DNA of 43,848 nt from Candidatus Tayloriibacteriota bacterium (GCA_003151615.1 PLXZ01000001.1:200470-244317), one strand, 5' to 3'; counted from the stretch's first letter, positions 1 to 10,224 are shown. Notes: generated by a model not told the origin, from the sequence alone. A program made the numbers and translations.

Positions 1-669
1 CATGTTGCAGACGGTCATGCGACCTTCCATATCCATGGATTCGATGACAGAGCCGGCGTATTCATAGGCATAACCTTTGCCGCCGCCGACGCCAAGTATG
101 TTGATAATGGCGAGGATGACGTCTTTTGCAGTGACGCCCGGGCGGAGTTTTCCGGTTACTTTGATTTGCCGGACCTTTGGCTTTTCCAGAAGCAAACAGC
201 CGGTTGCAAGAACGCTTGCGACTTGCGTCGTGCCGATGCCGAGGGCGATTGCCCCAAAGGCACCGTGTGTTGACGTATGGCTGTCGCCGCACGCAATCGT
301 CATTCCAGGCTGGGTCAAACCCAATTCCGGTCCGATGATGTGAACGATGCCTTGATTCGGGTCGCCGAGATTAAACAGCTTGATGTCGTGCCGGGCGCAG
401 TTGCGTTCCAAATGCTGAAGCATTGTTTCCGCAAGCGGGTCCAGCAGGGGACGGCTGCGGTTGTCAGTCGGGACGATGTGGTCAACGGTCGCAAACGTGC
501 GATGGGGGAAACGGACCTTGAGCCCGCGATCCTCGATCATCGGAAACGCCTGCGGAGATGTGACTTCGTGGATGAGATGCAGCCCAATTAAAAGTTGGGT
601 CTGACCGTTCGGAAGCGTGCGCACAGTGTGCCGCTCCCAAACCTTATCGAAGAGCGTTTTGGCGCTCAT
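1..669 (-). CDS. leuC: 3-isopropylmalate dehydratase large subunit (LeuC), C-terminus beyond window edge
   Basis: Reverse strand from ATG at 669 translates [42 protein letters not shown]...[42 protein letters not shown] without a stop to position 1; [12 protein letters not shown] is a LeuC/aconitase hallmark. GGAGGT Shine-Dalgarno just upstream. Not in the ORF track because it is open at the edge. Confidence 0.95.
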   Translation of the reverse strand, partial: MSAKTLFDKVWERHTVRTLPNGQTQLLIGLHLIHEVTSPQAFPMIEDRGLKVRFPHRTFATVDHIVPTDNRSRPLLDPLAETMLQHLERNCARHDIKLFNLGDPNQGIVHIIGPELGLTQPGMTIACGDSHTSTHGAFGAIALGIGTTQVASVLATGCLLLEKPKVRQIKVTGKLRPGVTAKDVILAIINILGVGGGKGYAYEYAGSVIESMDMEGRMTVCNM

Positions 670-811
670 AGGTTACCTCCAATGTAATGTTGTTTATGTT
701 GTATTCTTCTGTCGAAGAACAAGAGACATTTACGTAGTGTCCTCACGGAACATTAAAGGAGTTTTAGGGATAAGTCAATTTGATTTCAGTCCGATTATGT
801 TATACTGGATC

Positions 812-2341
812 ATGATTGTAATACTAAACTTTGGCAGTCAGTTTGCCCATCTCATCGCCCGAAGAGTGAGGGACCTTGGAGTAAGAGCCGAGATTTTTCC
901 TTTCGATACCTCTGCGTCAAAAATTAAAGAAATGAACCCTTCCGGAATTATATTTTCCGGAGGTCCTTCATCAGTGCTTGAAAAAGGAAGTCCCCGACCG
1001 GACAAAAAAATATTTGATCTCGGCATTCCGATTCTCGGTATTTGTTATGGCCATCAAGTAATGGCGCGTATGCTCGGCGGCAAGGTTGAGAAAGGTGAAC
1101 ATCGCGAATTTGGCAAAGAAATTTTGTCGGTCAGGCAACATTCAAATCTGTTTAAGGGACTTTCGGCAAAAGAACAGGTTTGGTTTTCCCATGGCGATCA
1201 GGTGAATCGATTGCCAAAAGGATTTATGGCGACGGCCTCCACTGTTGGTTGCAAATATGCTGCATATAAAAGCAAAAGCGCTGATTTTTACGCAATCCAA
1301 TTTCATCCAGAAGTAACCCATACAAAAAATGGCACGAAAATTTTTGAAAGTTTCATTTTTTCGATTTGTCACGCACCAAAAGATTGGAAGATTGATTCAG
1401 TGGCCGAGAAGACTATCTTTGAACTGAAAAATGAAATAGGCAAAAGTCATGTGATTGTCGGAATTTCTGGTGGCGTCGATTCGTTGGTGGCCGGGACATT
1501 GCTTCATAAAGCCGTCGGCAAACAGCTCCACGCTGTCTTTGTTGATACGGGACTTCTGCGAAAAGATGAGGTAAAAAACGTCGCGGCGCTTTTGAGAAAA
1601 CAAAAATTTGATTTGCATGTTATCGATGCTTCAAAATTATTTCTCAATAAATTGAAAGGTGTAACCGATCCCGAACGAAAAAGGAAAATCATCGGGCATA
1701 CTTTCATAGAAGTGTTTGAACATACGATAAAAAATAAACTCAAAAAATATCCCATCAAATATTTTGCGCAAGGGACCATCTATCCGGACAGGATTGAATC
1801 GGCGGAAGGGTCAAAACACGCTTCGAAGATAAAAAGTCACCATAATCTCACTCTTCCGGAAAAGTTCGGCTTCAAAATCATTGAACCGATCAGGGATCTT
1901 TACAAAGACGAAGTCAGAAGATTGGGAGAATTGCTCGGCCTGCCAAAGGACATGCTCTGGCGCCATCCATTTCCCGGTCCGGGTTTGGCTATACGCATAG
2001 TCGGAGAAATCACGCCGGACCGCCTTCATATCCTTCGCGAAGCCGATGCGGTTTTTCTTGAAGAGCTGAAGAAAGCAAAAGAATATGAAAAAATATGGCA
2101 GGCTTTTGCGGTGCTGTTGCCTTTGAAAACGGTTGGCGTCATGGGAGATGCCCGTACCTATGAATATATGCTCGCACTCAGGGCGGTGGACTCTGTCGAC
2201 GGCATGAGCGCCGACTGGCACAAGATTCCGAATGAACTTCTGGAAAAAATCTCGAGCATAATTGTCGGAAGGGTAAAGGGGATAAATAGAGTTCTCTATG
2301 ACGTTACCCAAAAGCCTCCTGCGACGATCGAGTACGAATAA
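812..2341 (+). CDS. guaA: GMP synthase (glutamine-hydrolysing)
   Basis: MIVILNFGSQFAHLIARRVRDLGV..., GICYGHQ, SGGVDS, C-terminal YDVTQKPPATIEYE. Start placed at 812 rather than the ORF-track start at 617. Confidence 0.97.
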   Translation: MIVILNFGSQFAHLIARRVRDLGVRAEIFPFDTSASKIKEMNPSGIIFSGGPSSVLEKGSPRPDKKIFDLGIPILGICYGHQVMARMLGGKVEKGEHREFGKEILSVRQHSNLFKGLSAKEQVWFSHGDQVNRLPKGFMATASTVGCKYAAYKSKSADFYAIQFHPEVTHTKNGTKIFESFIFSICHAPKDWKIDSVAEKTIFELKNEIGKSHVIVGISGGVDSLVAGTLLHKAVGKQLHAVFVDTGLLRKDEVKNVAALLRKQKFDLHVIDASKLFLNKLKGVTDPERKRKIIGHTFIEVFEHTIKNKLKKYPIKYFAQGTIYPDRIESAEGSKHASKIKSHHNLTLPEKFGFKIIEPIRDLYKDEVRRLGELLGLPKDMLWRHPFPGPGLAIRIVGEITPDRLHILREADAVFLEELKKAKEYEKIWQAFAVLLPLKTVGVMGDARTYEYMLALRAVDSVDGMSADWHKIPNELLEKISSIIVGRVKGINRVLYDVTQKPPATIEYE

Positions 2342-2348
2342 TAATTTT

Positions 2349-2918
2349 TTACCACACCCACGGAATCAAACGTTTCGTGCGGGCTTTGTATGCGGGATAG
2401 GTTTCGGGGAAGAGACGGGCCATGATTTTTTCTTCGGTGAAAACGCTCGGGATCAAGTATGCCGCGTAGAGCACGAGGATGATGGCCCACAAAAGTCCGA
2501 GGCAGAGCGCCGACCCGGTAATTGCCAGCAAAACGCCGCTGTATATCGGATTGCGAATGAAGGCATAAGGTCCGGTCGTCACGAGTTCCGCGCCTTCTTT
2601 TTCCGACATCGGCATTCCCCAATTGCGGCCGAGATAGAACCGCGCCCAAATGGCGAGGGCGACACCGACATAAACGCACACAAGGCCGATCCACTGAACG
2701 ACCGGCGCCTGTATATAATATGTAAAAACGGTATTTGAGAGGCCGGCATAGCGCAAGACGAAGTAGACAACGGCGAGAGCGACAAACCGGTAGAGAAGCC
2801 ACGATCCGCCCACCCGGCGCGCTGTTCTCTTCGCCGAAAACATGCCAACGATCCACACCAAAATCATCACGGTCCAGGCGATGTCTATAAGATGTGCGAT
2901 AAGGGAAGTGTATTGCAT
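2349..2918 (-). CDS. Isoprenylcysteine carboxyl methyltransferase-like membrane protein
   Basis: RNWGMPMSEKEGAELVTTGPYAFIRNPIYSGVLLA...EEKIMARLFPETYPAYKARTKRLIPWVW, typical ICMT/PEMT pattern with TM segments. Confidence 0.8.
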   Translation of the reverse strand: MQYTSLIAHLIDIAWTVMILVWIVGMFSAKRTARRVGGSWLLYRFVALAVVYFVLRYAGLSNTVFTYYIQAPVVQWIGLVCVYVGVALAIWARFYLGRNWGMPMSEKEGAELVTTGPYAFIRNPIYSGVLLAITGSALCLGLLWAIILVLYAAYLIPSVFTEEKIMARLFPETYPAYKARTKRLIPWVW

Positions 2919-2988
2919 CAGGTTAGTATAGCTTGAAACGATGAATTGGTGGAGTTATGACAAGTAATAAACCAAATAGTGGCAAAGA

Positions 2989-3025
2989 TTTTCTTTAAGG
3001 TAACAATTTGTGACCTTAAAGAAAA
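2989..3025. repeat. 37-nt palindrome upstream of the ORF6N gene
   Basis: TTTTCTTTAAGGT-A-ACAA-T-TTGT-G-ACCTTAAAGAAAA: 13-bp perfect outer arms, one A/G mismatch, 4-bp inner arms, T centre. Confidence 0.9.
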
Positions 3026-3098
3026 GTTATCCCCAGAAGTCTAAAATTTTGATAAAGTTTTTGTAATTAACAAATTTTTTTGGTGATAAGATTTGTGA

Positions 3099-3650
3099 AT
3101 GAGTATTAAAGAATTTTCCAATAAAGAAATTCAGATTTCACCTGAACACATAACCCAGAAAATTTTCCTTATTCGTGGCAGGAAAGTTATGTTTGCGCAG
3201 GATCTGGCAGAAATATATGAAGTAGAAACAAGAATCCTCAATCAGGCAGTCAAAAGAAACAAGGAGCGATTTCCTGATGATTTTATGTTTAGTTTGAATC
3301 AGGAAGAAACCACGCAATGGCAGGGATATCTTTCAAGATCACAATTTGTGATCTTGAAACAAGGCAGAAATATCAAGTATTTACCGCTCGTCTTTACTGA
3401 ACACGGCGTTGCCATGCTTTCCTCTGTTTTGAAAAGCGAACGCGCGGTTGAGATGAATATTTTTATAGTTCGTGCATTCGTAAAACTTCGGGAGATGCTT
3501 GCAACAAACAAAGATTTGGCACAAAGGATGGATAAGCTAGAGCTTGAACAAAAGGATCAGGGAAATCTGCTCGCGTCGGTATATTCAATAGTGAAGCAAC
3601 TTATTGATACACCGGCCAAATCTGTAGGGAAGATTGGCTTCGATATTTGA
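3099..3650 (+). CDS. ORF6N domain-containing (KilA-N-like) DNA-binding protein
   Basis: IRGRKVMFAQDLAEIYEVETRILNQAVKRNKERFPDDFMFSLNQEE ... KYLPLVFTEHGVAMLSSVLKSERAVEMNIFIVRAFVKLREML. Confidence 0.85.
   Translation: MSIKEFSNKEIQISPEHITQKIFLIRGRKVMFAQDLAEIYEVETRILNQAVKRNKERFPDDFMFSLNQEETTQWQGYLSRSQFVILKQGRNIKYLPLVFTEHGVAMLSSVLKSERAVEMNIFIVRAFVKLREMLATNKDLAQRMDKLELEQKDQGNLLASVYSIVKQLIDTPAKSVGKIGFDI
3331..3359. repeat. 29-nt perfect palindrome inside the ORF6N coding sequence
   Basis: TTTCAAGATCACAA-T-TTGTGATCTTGAAA; encodes SRSQFVILK. Confidence 0.95.
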
Positions 3651-3781
3651 TTATTTCCCGCTTTTCCTGTACGATACCCCTACTAAAAGCCCTTACGCTT
3701 TTTTCATTTTTATCAAAAAACAGTAATAGTAACCGGCCCCAAAAGCCACAATTATCCGCCAAATTTATCATCATTTAATTT

Positions 3782-5929
3782 ATGAACAGAGACTATCCAC
3801 TTGAACGAGTACGAAACTTCGGAATCATCGCCCATATCGACGCCGGAAAAACAACGACATCGGAGCGCATTCTTTTCTATACGGGAATGAAGCACAAAAT
3901 CGGCGAGGTTCACGACGGCGAGACGACAACAGACTGGATGGAACAGGAACGAGAGCGCGGCATCACGATCACAGCCGCGGCTATTACTTGTTTCTGGAAC
4001 CCAACATACATGCCGCATGACGATGTTTCAAAACGCGTGCGTTTCAACGTCATCGATACGCCGGGACATATTGACTTCACGGTGGAAGTGAAGCGATCTC
4101 TTCGCGTGCTCGACGGTGCTGTCGTCGTATTCGACGGAGTGGCCGGAGTCGAGCCTCAGTCGGAGACAAACTGGCGCTATGCCGACGAATCGAATGTGCC
4201 CCGCCTCTGCTTCATCAATAAAATGGACCGGACAGGCGCATCATTCGAACGCTCATACGCGTCGATCCTCGAACGCCTCAACAAACGCGCAGTCCGTTTC
4301 CAGATCCCGGTCGGTCTTGAAGGCGAGCACAACGGAGTCGTCGACCTTTTGAAAATGAAAGCGTATTTCTTCCAGGGCGACAAAGGCATCGAAGTCATCG
4401 AAAAGGAAATTCCTGAAAATCTTCTCGCAGATGCAAAAAAATACCGCGCGGAGCTGATTGAAAAGATCGTTGAAAACGACGATGTTCTCATGCAGCAGTA
4501 TCTCGACGGAAAGGAAATCGCCCTCGATGTTTTGAAGGCAACCGTCCGCAAAGCCGTCATCGCCAATAAAATGTTCCCGGTGTTCACGGGATCGGCTCTT
4601 AAAAACGTCGGCGTTCAGCTCGTTCTCGATGCCGTTGTCGACTATCTCCCGTCACCTCTCGATATTCCTCCGGTAAAAGGCATCAATCCAAACACGGGCG
4701 AAGAAGTTCTCCGCCACGCATCGGACACGGATCCGTTCTGCGCTCTCGCATTCAAATTGCAGAACGACCCATTCGTCGGACAGCTCACATTCTTTCGCGT
4801 ATATTCGGGAACAGTCGAGGCAGGCACCTATTTGTATAATGCAACGACGGGCAAGAAGGAGCGCCTCGGCCGCATCGTCCGCCTCCAGGCCAACCAGCGC
4901 GAGGAAGTGAAGAAAGTCTTTGCCGGAGAAATTGCCGCAGCCGTGGGCATCAAAGACGCCCTCACTTCGCACACATTCTGCGATGAAAACAATCCGATCA
5001 TCCTCGAAGTTATCAAATTCGTCGAGCCGGTGGTATCGCTCCGCATCGAGCCGAAGACAAAGGCAGACCAGGAAAAAATGGGTATGGCATTGCGCAAACT
5101 CGGCAACGAAGATCCGACATTTAAAATCTCCGCAAACTCCGAAACGGGCGAGACTATCATTTCCGGCATGGGAGAACTCCATCTCGAAATCATGGTTGAC
5201 CGCATGAAGCGCGAATTCGGCGTCGAGGCAAACGTCGGCAAGCCTCAGGTGGCATATCGCGAAACGATTCTGGGCGAAGCAGAGGCTGAACACAAATATA
5301 TCAAGCAGACCGGAGGTAAGGGTCAGTACGGACACGTCATCATTACGATCCGTCCGATGGTGCCTCTCGTTGAAGGCGCGAAGATTCCAAAAAACGTCAG
5401 CCGTTACGACGATTTTGAATTCATTAACTCCATTAAAGGAGGCGTCATTCCAAACGAATTCATCCCTGCGGTTGAAAAGGGCGTTCACGAAGCCATGGAC
5501 CGCGGTATTCTCGCTGGTTACAAGATTGTAAACGTTTCCTGCGAATTGACATTCGGTTCGTACCACGATGTGGACTCATCTGAAATCGCCTATAAAATCG
5601 CCGCTTCACAGGCATTCCAGGATGCGGCCAAGCGCGCACGTCCTGTCATCCTCGAACCGATCATGAAGCTCGAAGTTCTGTTCCCTGAAAAATTCATGGG
5701 TGACGTTACGGGTTCCATCTCATCAAAGCGCGGCCAGATCGAAGAAATGACCGAACGAAGTCAGGTCAAGGTATTGCACGCAAAGGTTCCTCTCTCCGAA
5801 ATGTTTGGCTACACAACTCAGCTTCGATCTATGACTTCAGGTCAGGGAAGCGCAACTATGGAATTCGATCACTATGAAGTGGTGCCGAAGAATGTGGAGG
5901 CGGAGATTATTGAGGCACGCAAAAGCTAG
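3782..5929 (+). CDS. fusA: Elongation factor G
   Basis: RNFGIIAHIDAGKTTTSERILFYTG, RERGITITAAA, DTPGHIDFTVEV, NKMDRTGA; full length. Confidence 0.98.
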   Translation: MNRDYPLERVRNFGIIAHIDAGKTTTSERILFYTGMKHKIGEVHDGETTTDWMEQERERGITITAAAITCFWNPTYMPHDDVSKRVRFNVIDTPGHIDFTVEVKRSLRVLDGAVVVFDGVAGVEPQSETNWRYADESNVPRLCFINKMDRTGASFERSYASILERLNKRAVRFQIPVGLEGEHNGVVDLLKMKAYFFQGDKGIEVIEKEIPENLLADAKKYRAELIEKIVENDDVLMQQYLDGKEIALDVLKATVRKAVIANKMFPVFTGSALKNVGVQLVLDAVVDYLPSPLDIPPVKGINPNTGEEVLRHASDTDPFCALAFKLQNDPFVGQLTFFRVYSGTVEAGTYLYNATTGKKERLGRIVRLQANQREEVKKVFAGEIAAAVGIKDALTSHTFCDENNPIILEVIKFVEPVVSLRIEPKTKADQEKMGMALRKLGNEDPTFKISANSETGETIISGMGELHLEIMVDRMKREFGVEANVGKPQVAYRETILGEAEAEHKYIKQTGGKGQYGHVIITIRPMVPLVEGAKIPKNVSRYDDFEFINSIKGGVIPNEFIPAVEKGVHEAMDRGILAGYKIVNVSCELTFGSYHDVDSSEIAYKIAASQAFQDAAKRARPVILEPIMKLEVLFPEKFMGDVTGSISSKRGQIEEMTERSQVKVLHAKVPLSEMFGYTTQLRSMTSGQGSATMEFDHYEVVPKNVEAEIIEARKS

Positions 5930-5952
5930 TCAGATAGAGCGAAGTTTCAAAT

Positions 5953-5979
5953 AAAAAGCCGGCGAAATGCCGGTTTTTT
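5953..5979 (+). terminator. Rho-independent terminator after fusA
   Basis: AAAAAGCCGGC-gaaat-GCCGGTTTTTT stem-loop with T tract. Confidence 0.85.
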
Positions 5980-6041
5980 CTCGTTAAGTAATCAAACAAA
6001 ACCTTTAGCTATTTTATTAAAAAATTGTATAATACTTTGTT

Positions 6042-7598
6042 ATGGCACTTCCTATAAATATAGAAGAATTAATAACTGGCAAAACCGTTGAATGGGAACG
6101 GATTGAATTTAAGAAAGGTTGGAATCCTCTCGATACAATCCAATCTGTTTGTGCTTTTGCAAATGACATTAATAATTGGGGCGGAGGATATATCGTTTTG
6201 GGTATTGAAGAGGGAGGAGGTCGTCCAGTCCTTCCTCCGAAAGGTATTGATATAAATAAGGTCGATTCAATTCAAAAAGAAATGCTCCAACTTTGTCATG
6301 AGATGCGGCCGCAATATTTCCCAATTATTGAGCCTGTAGATTTATATGGGAAAAAAGTATTGATAATTTGGGTTCCTGGTGGTGAGGTACGTCCTTATAA
6401 AGCACCTGATTCATTTGGTAAACCTAGAAATTATTCTTACTATGTAAGACGTTTTTCGTCGACAAAGAAAGCAAATGATAAGGAAGAAAGAGATTTATTA
6501 GTTATGTCGGCACATATTCCTTTTGACGATCGTGTTCAGCAAAATGCTAAGCTCACCGATATTAAACTTCCTTTAATCCAAGAGCACCTTGCTAAAATTG
6601 GTAGTAATTTATTATCGCATACGTCTTCTATGGCATTTGCTGATCTATGTAGAAAAATGAACATTGCTTCTGGTCCAGACGAGTATCTTAGGCCAAAAAA
6701 TATTGGATTGTTGCTTTTTAATGATGATCCACAAAACTTTTTTTCATGCGCAAGGATTGACCTTATTCAATTTAAAGATGAATCAGGTGATGAATTTACT
6801 GAGAAGTTGTTTAGCGGACCATTGCAACAGCAACTACAAGATGCACTCTTGTATATAAAAAATAATATAATTGCAGAGCAAGTAAAGAAAGTTAAGACAA
6901 GAGCTGAGGCTATTCGATTCTACAATTATCCATATGAAGCAATAGAAGAAGCACTTGTGAATACTGTTTATCACAGGAGTTATGAAGATGACAGTCCAAT
7001 TGAAATTAGAATCCTTCCTAACTATATAGAAATGCTTAGTTATCCTGGTCCGTTACCGCCTTTAACAAAAGCTAAACTTCTTGCCGGTAACATAGTTGCA
7101 CGAAAATATAGAAACAGAAGAATTGGTGATTTTTTAAAGGAACTCCATCTTACTGAGGGGAGGGGAACTGGAATCCCAAAAATTAAGAAATCAATGAAGA
7201 AAAACGGTTCACCCGAACCTTTATTCGATACTGACGATAATCTGGCTTATTTCTTAGTGAGATTACCGATTCATCCAATGTGGGTAAAACAAGATGATAT
7301 ACAAGTTGATGTACAAGATGATATACAAGTTGATAAGCTTATACTTAAGTATTGTTTAAGACCAAAGAAGCGTAAAGAGATTATGACTGAGTTAGGTCTA
7401 TCAAATAGTCATGCTACTTTCGGAAGATATGCAGGTCACTTAATTTCTAAAAAATTATTAGAGCTTACTGTTCCTGATAAGCCAAATAGTAAAAATCAAC
7501 AGTATAGGACGACGTCTAAAGGTGAACACTTTCTAAAAGGAGCTTCTGAAGAGGAGATAGAAGGACAAGGAACTCTTGGTTTCGATAAGAAAAAATAA
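6042..7598 (+). CDS. Schlafen AlbA_2 / RecG-like ATP-binding putative regulator
   Basis: ESxxxEFKxGW-type N-terminus (EWERIEFKKGWNPLDTIQSVCAFANDINNWGGGYIVLGIEEGGG), then EALVNTVYHRSYEDDSPIEIRILPNYIEMLSYPGPLPP and a C-terminal wHTH-like part. Confidence 0.85.
   Translation: MALPINIEELITGKTVEWERIEFKKGWNPLDTIQSVCAFANDINNWGGGYIVLGIEEGGGRPVLPPKGIDINKVDSIQKEMLQLCHEMRPQYFPIIEPVDLYGKKVLIIWVPGGEVRPYKAPDSFGKPRNYSYYVRRFSSTKKANDKEERDLLVMSAHIPFDDRVQQNAKLTDIKLPLIQEHLAKIGSNLLSHTSSMAFADLCRKMNIASGPDEYLRPKNIGLLLFNDDPQNFFSCARIDLIQFKDESGDEFTEKLFSGPLQQQLQDALLYIKNNIIAEQVKKVKTRAEAIRFYNYPYEAIEEALVNTVYHRSYEDDSPIEIRILPNYIEMLSYPGPLPPLTKAKLLAGNIVARKYRNRRIGDFLKELHLTEGRGTGIPKIKKSMKKNGSPEPLFDTDDNLAYFLVRLPIHPMWVKQDDIQVDVQDDIQVDKLILKYCLRPKKRKEIMTELGLSNSHATFGRYAGHLISKKLLELTVPDKPNSKNQQYRTTSKGEHFLKGASEEEIEGQGTLGFDKKK
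7290..7334 (+). repeat. In-frame tandem repeat (24-nt unit, about 2 copies)
   Basis: CAAGATGATATACAAGTTGATGTA CAAGATGATATACAAGTTGAT encoding QDDIQVDVQDDIQVD. Confidence 0.95.
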
Positions 7599-7696
7599 TA
7601 GTTTTTTGTATTTTCAGTTGACGTAGATATTTACTGGTTTGCGCTTGCGCATCTAATATAATCATGCCACTATATACAATACATACATAATTATTT

Positions 7697-7909
7697 ATGA
7701 AAAAATACATCATAGGCTTTCTCTTAGTAGCAAGTTTTTTGGTGACATCAACAGCAAGTGCAGCTACGCGTGTTCATTCATATGTCACGAAGAGAGGCAC
7801 ACACGTAAGTTCTTATATGCGTTCTGATCGGGACTATACAAAAACAAATAATTATTCGTATCACGGAAATATAAATCCTTATACAGGAAAGAGAGGATAC
7901 AAATGGTAA
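7697..7909 (+). CDS. Small secreted protein with signal peptide
   Basis: MKKYIIGFLLVASFLVTSTASA signal peptide, then VHSYVTKRGTHVSSYMRSDRDYTKTNNYSYHGNINPYTGKRGYKW. Confidence 0.75.
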   Translation: MKKYIIGFLLVASFLVTSTASAATRVHSYVTKRGTHVSSYMRSDRDYTKTNNYSYHGNINPYTGKRGYKW

Positions 7910-8361
7910 AAATTCATAAAAATAATTATTGGATTTTAGGTGTTTTCGCGCTATTACTTATAGCATTGATTGCTTACTATGTCGGCAAGCAATCAAGTAA
8001 TTTAAATAGCTCTACGACCTCAATCTTATCAGCGTCATCTACTGGAAATATGTCTGCGAGTGAAATTTTTGCCCGAAAGGCAGATTGCGCGGGGTATTTA
8101 CAAAAATTAATAGATAATGAGGAATCTGATCAAATTGAATTAGAATTAGTTTACAGAGTTTCATACAGTGAAACTCAAAATTCTTGTCTTGAAGAAGAAT
8201 ATATTATTTATCCTGCTCGCGGTACGACCAAAGAGGAAGAGGTTTTAAAAATTAATGACATTTTAAGTGGTAATAATTTGTGGACGTCTCAACTATATAG
8301 TCCCGCTTTAAAATATTGGGACGCCGATTCTATTTTGGATACACAGATGAATTCTATCTAG
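7903..8361 (+). CDS. Hypothetical membrane-anchored protein
   Basis: Overlaps the previous stop; single N-terminal TM (WILGVFALLLIALIAYYVG) then soluble domain. Confidence 0.65.
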   Translation: MVKIHKNNYWILGVFALLLIALIAYYVGKQSSNLNSSTTSILSASSTGNMSASEIFARKADCAGYLQKLIDNEESDQIELELVYRVSYSETQNSCLEEEYIIYPARGTTKEEEVLKINDILSGNNLWTSQLYSPALKYWDADSILDTQMNSI

Positions 8362-8412
8362 ATTAGGTACTGGCCATTTTTGTAGATATGCGTTATATTG
8401 GGATGTACATCT

Positions 8413-10224
8413 ATGGACCAAAAGACCAAAGATACCTTTATTAGCAATGCTCGAAGGAACATTGCGAAAATACAGGAGTTTTTGGTAGACGAACAAAAAA
8501 AGGTCCAGCAACTCATAAATACGAAAACTTCCGGCGCGAAAGTGGAAGACAAATGGACGGAAGAATACGTCAAAGCTCTCAACAGGGATCGCCTCGTCCA
8601 GCTTCAAAAAATGCACGACTCCCCGTACTTCAGCAAATGCAATTCCACGTTTGAGGGAGTAACCAAGGATTATTATTTCGGAAAATTTTCTCTGACCGAA
8701 GAATCGATTTATTCCTGGGTGGCTCCGGTTGCGTCGATTCGTTTCGATGTGCCCGGTCCGATATCGTATCCGTTGCCAAACGGAAAAATTCGCAGCGGAA
8801 AACTTCATGAAAAAGACGAATATCAGATAGTCGACGGTAAAATTCTTTTCTACTCGACCGAATCAGAGGGAAGTCCGCGACAACTTGTCCATCAGGAATA
8901 TTTCTCGACAAAGAAAAGCGGCTTCCTTCTTCCCGAAATCGTTTCGAAAATGGAAAAAGCCCAGGATACGATTATCAGGGCTCATTACAACAATCCTTTT
9001 GTGGTATCGGGTCCTGCAGGATCGGGAAAAACGACGCTGGCTCTGCATCGAATCGCGTATCTGATGCAGGCTCCGGCCAGCACCGACATTTACAAAAATA
9101 GTTCAATTGCCGTTTTCGTTCAGGATCAGCGTTCAAAGGACTATTTCTCACACCTACTTCCCGAGCTTGGCATTACGACGGTTTCAATCATGACATTCAC
9201 CGAATGGGCGTTGGCAATTCTCGATGATATGGATACGAGCGCGGTCAATTCGTTCTCTTCCAACCTTTTGCCGGACCTTTTGTACGAGCAGGAGAAAATA
9301 TTGGCGATGAGAAGCGTTCTGTCGGCCGCAGATGAAAGTAAAAAGCCTAAATTTTCAAAAAATTATTTCGCCGGCCTCGAAAAAATATACAAGCCGTTCT
9401 TTTCCGCCGAAAATGCAGCTGTGTTCGCGAAACAAAAAAAAGAAAATGTTCTCGATCGGATTGATCTCACTCTGCTTCTGGCCTTGTATCGGCTTTCACA
9501 TAAAAAACTTTCGATAACGAAACGTACGTTTGTTCCGGACGATGACGGCGCCTTGGTCGAGAAGCGAAAAAGCGAAAGTCTCGAATATATGCTCATGGTT
9601 GTGGACGAATTTCAGAATTATTTGCCCGAACAGCTCACGATTTTGAAGGATTGCATCAATCAAGAGCATAAATCGGTCATTTATGTCGGCGACATCGCCC
9701 AGCAGATCAATCCCGGCGCCATTCGTGACTGGAACGAGATCGGCGAATTCATTCCTTCCGACCGACACGTCATTTTGAACAAGGTCTACCGAAACACAAA
9801 AAAGATTTTGAACTTCATCGGCACTCTCGGATATTCGGTGAACATTCCTGATTCGATAAAAGAGGGAACAGAAGTCGTCAACAAAAAATTCGCATCCGTC
9901 AAAGAAAAAATTGCTTTCATACAGGAATTGATTGCAAAACGTTCGGAACGCGAATCGATCGGTATTCTCGGAATCGACACCGAAAGTCTGACTGAACTCC
10001 GCAATTCAATCGAAACAAACGAATTCGTGCACATCATCACAGCCCGCGAATCCCAAGGCCTCGAATTCGACACCGTCTGTCTCGTTGGTTTCGACAAAGA
10101 CACCTATTTCGACGGTTACAAACAATTCCCCGAGCAGTTTCAGGCTGAAAAACAGAAGATTGATAGGGATTTGCTATATATTGCGCTGACCCGGGCGATT
10201 AGTGGGTTGTACTTGGTAGACTAA
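8413..10224 (+). CDS. UvrD/HelD-like superfamily I DNA helicase
   Basis: Walker A GPAGSGKTTLALHRIAYLM, VVDEFQNYLPEQL, ITARESQGLEFDTVCLVGFD, LLYIALTRAISGLYLV. ATG at 8413 preferred over the track's TTG at 8398. Confidence 0.85.
   Translation: MDQKTKDTFISNARRNIAKIQEFLVDEQKKVQQLINTKTSGAKVEDKWTEEYVKALNRDRLVQLQKMHDSPYFSKCNSTFEGVTKDYYFGKFSLTEESIYSWVAPVASIRFDVPGPISYPLPNGKIRSGKLHEKDEYQIVDGKILFYSTESEGSPRQLVHQEYFSTKKSGFLLPEIVSKMEKAQDTIIRAHYNNPFVVSGPAGSGKTTLALHRIAYLMQAPASTDIYKNSSIAVFVQDQRSKDYFSHLLPELGITTVSIMTFTEWALAILDDMDTSAVNSFSSNLLPDLLYEQEKILAMRSVLSAADESKKPKFSKNYFAGLEKIYKPFFSAENAAVFAKQKKENVLDRIDLTLLLALYRLSHKKLSITKRTFVPDDDGALVEKRKSESLEYMLMVVDEFQNYLPEQLTILKDCINQEHKSVIYVGDIAQQINPGAIRDWNEIGEFIPSDRHVILNKVYRNTKKILNFIGTLGYSVNIPDSIKEGTEVVNKKFASVKEKIAFIQELIAKRSERESIGILGIDTESLTELRNSIETNEFVHIITARESQGLEFDTVCLVGFDKDTYFDGYKQFPEQFQAEKQKIDRDLLYIALTRAISGLYLVD

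Noticed and set aside
617-811. ORF-track N-terminal extension of guaA
   Set aside because: Overlaps the leuC start; GMP synthase family begins at MIVILNFGSQ and a promoter precedes 812.
4652-5566. 304-aa antisense ORF within fusA
   Set aside because: Complementary to a confidently assigned gene; shadow ORF from codon bias.
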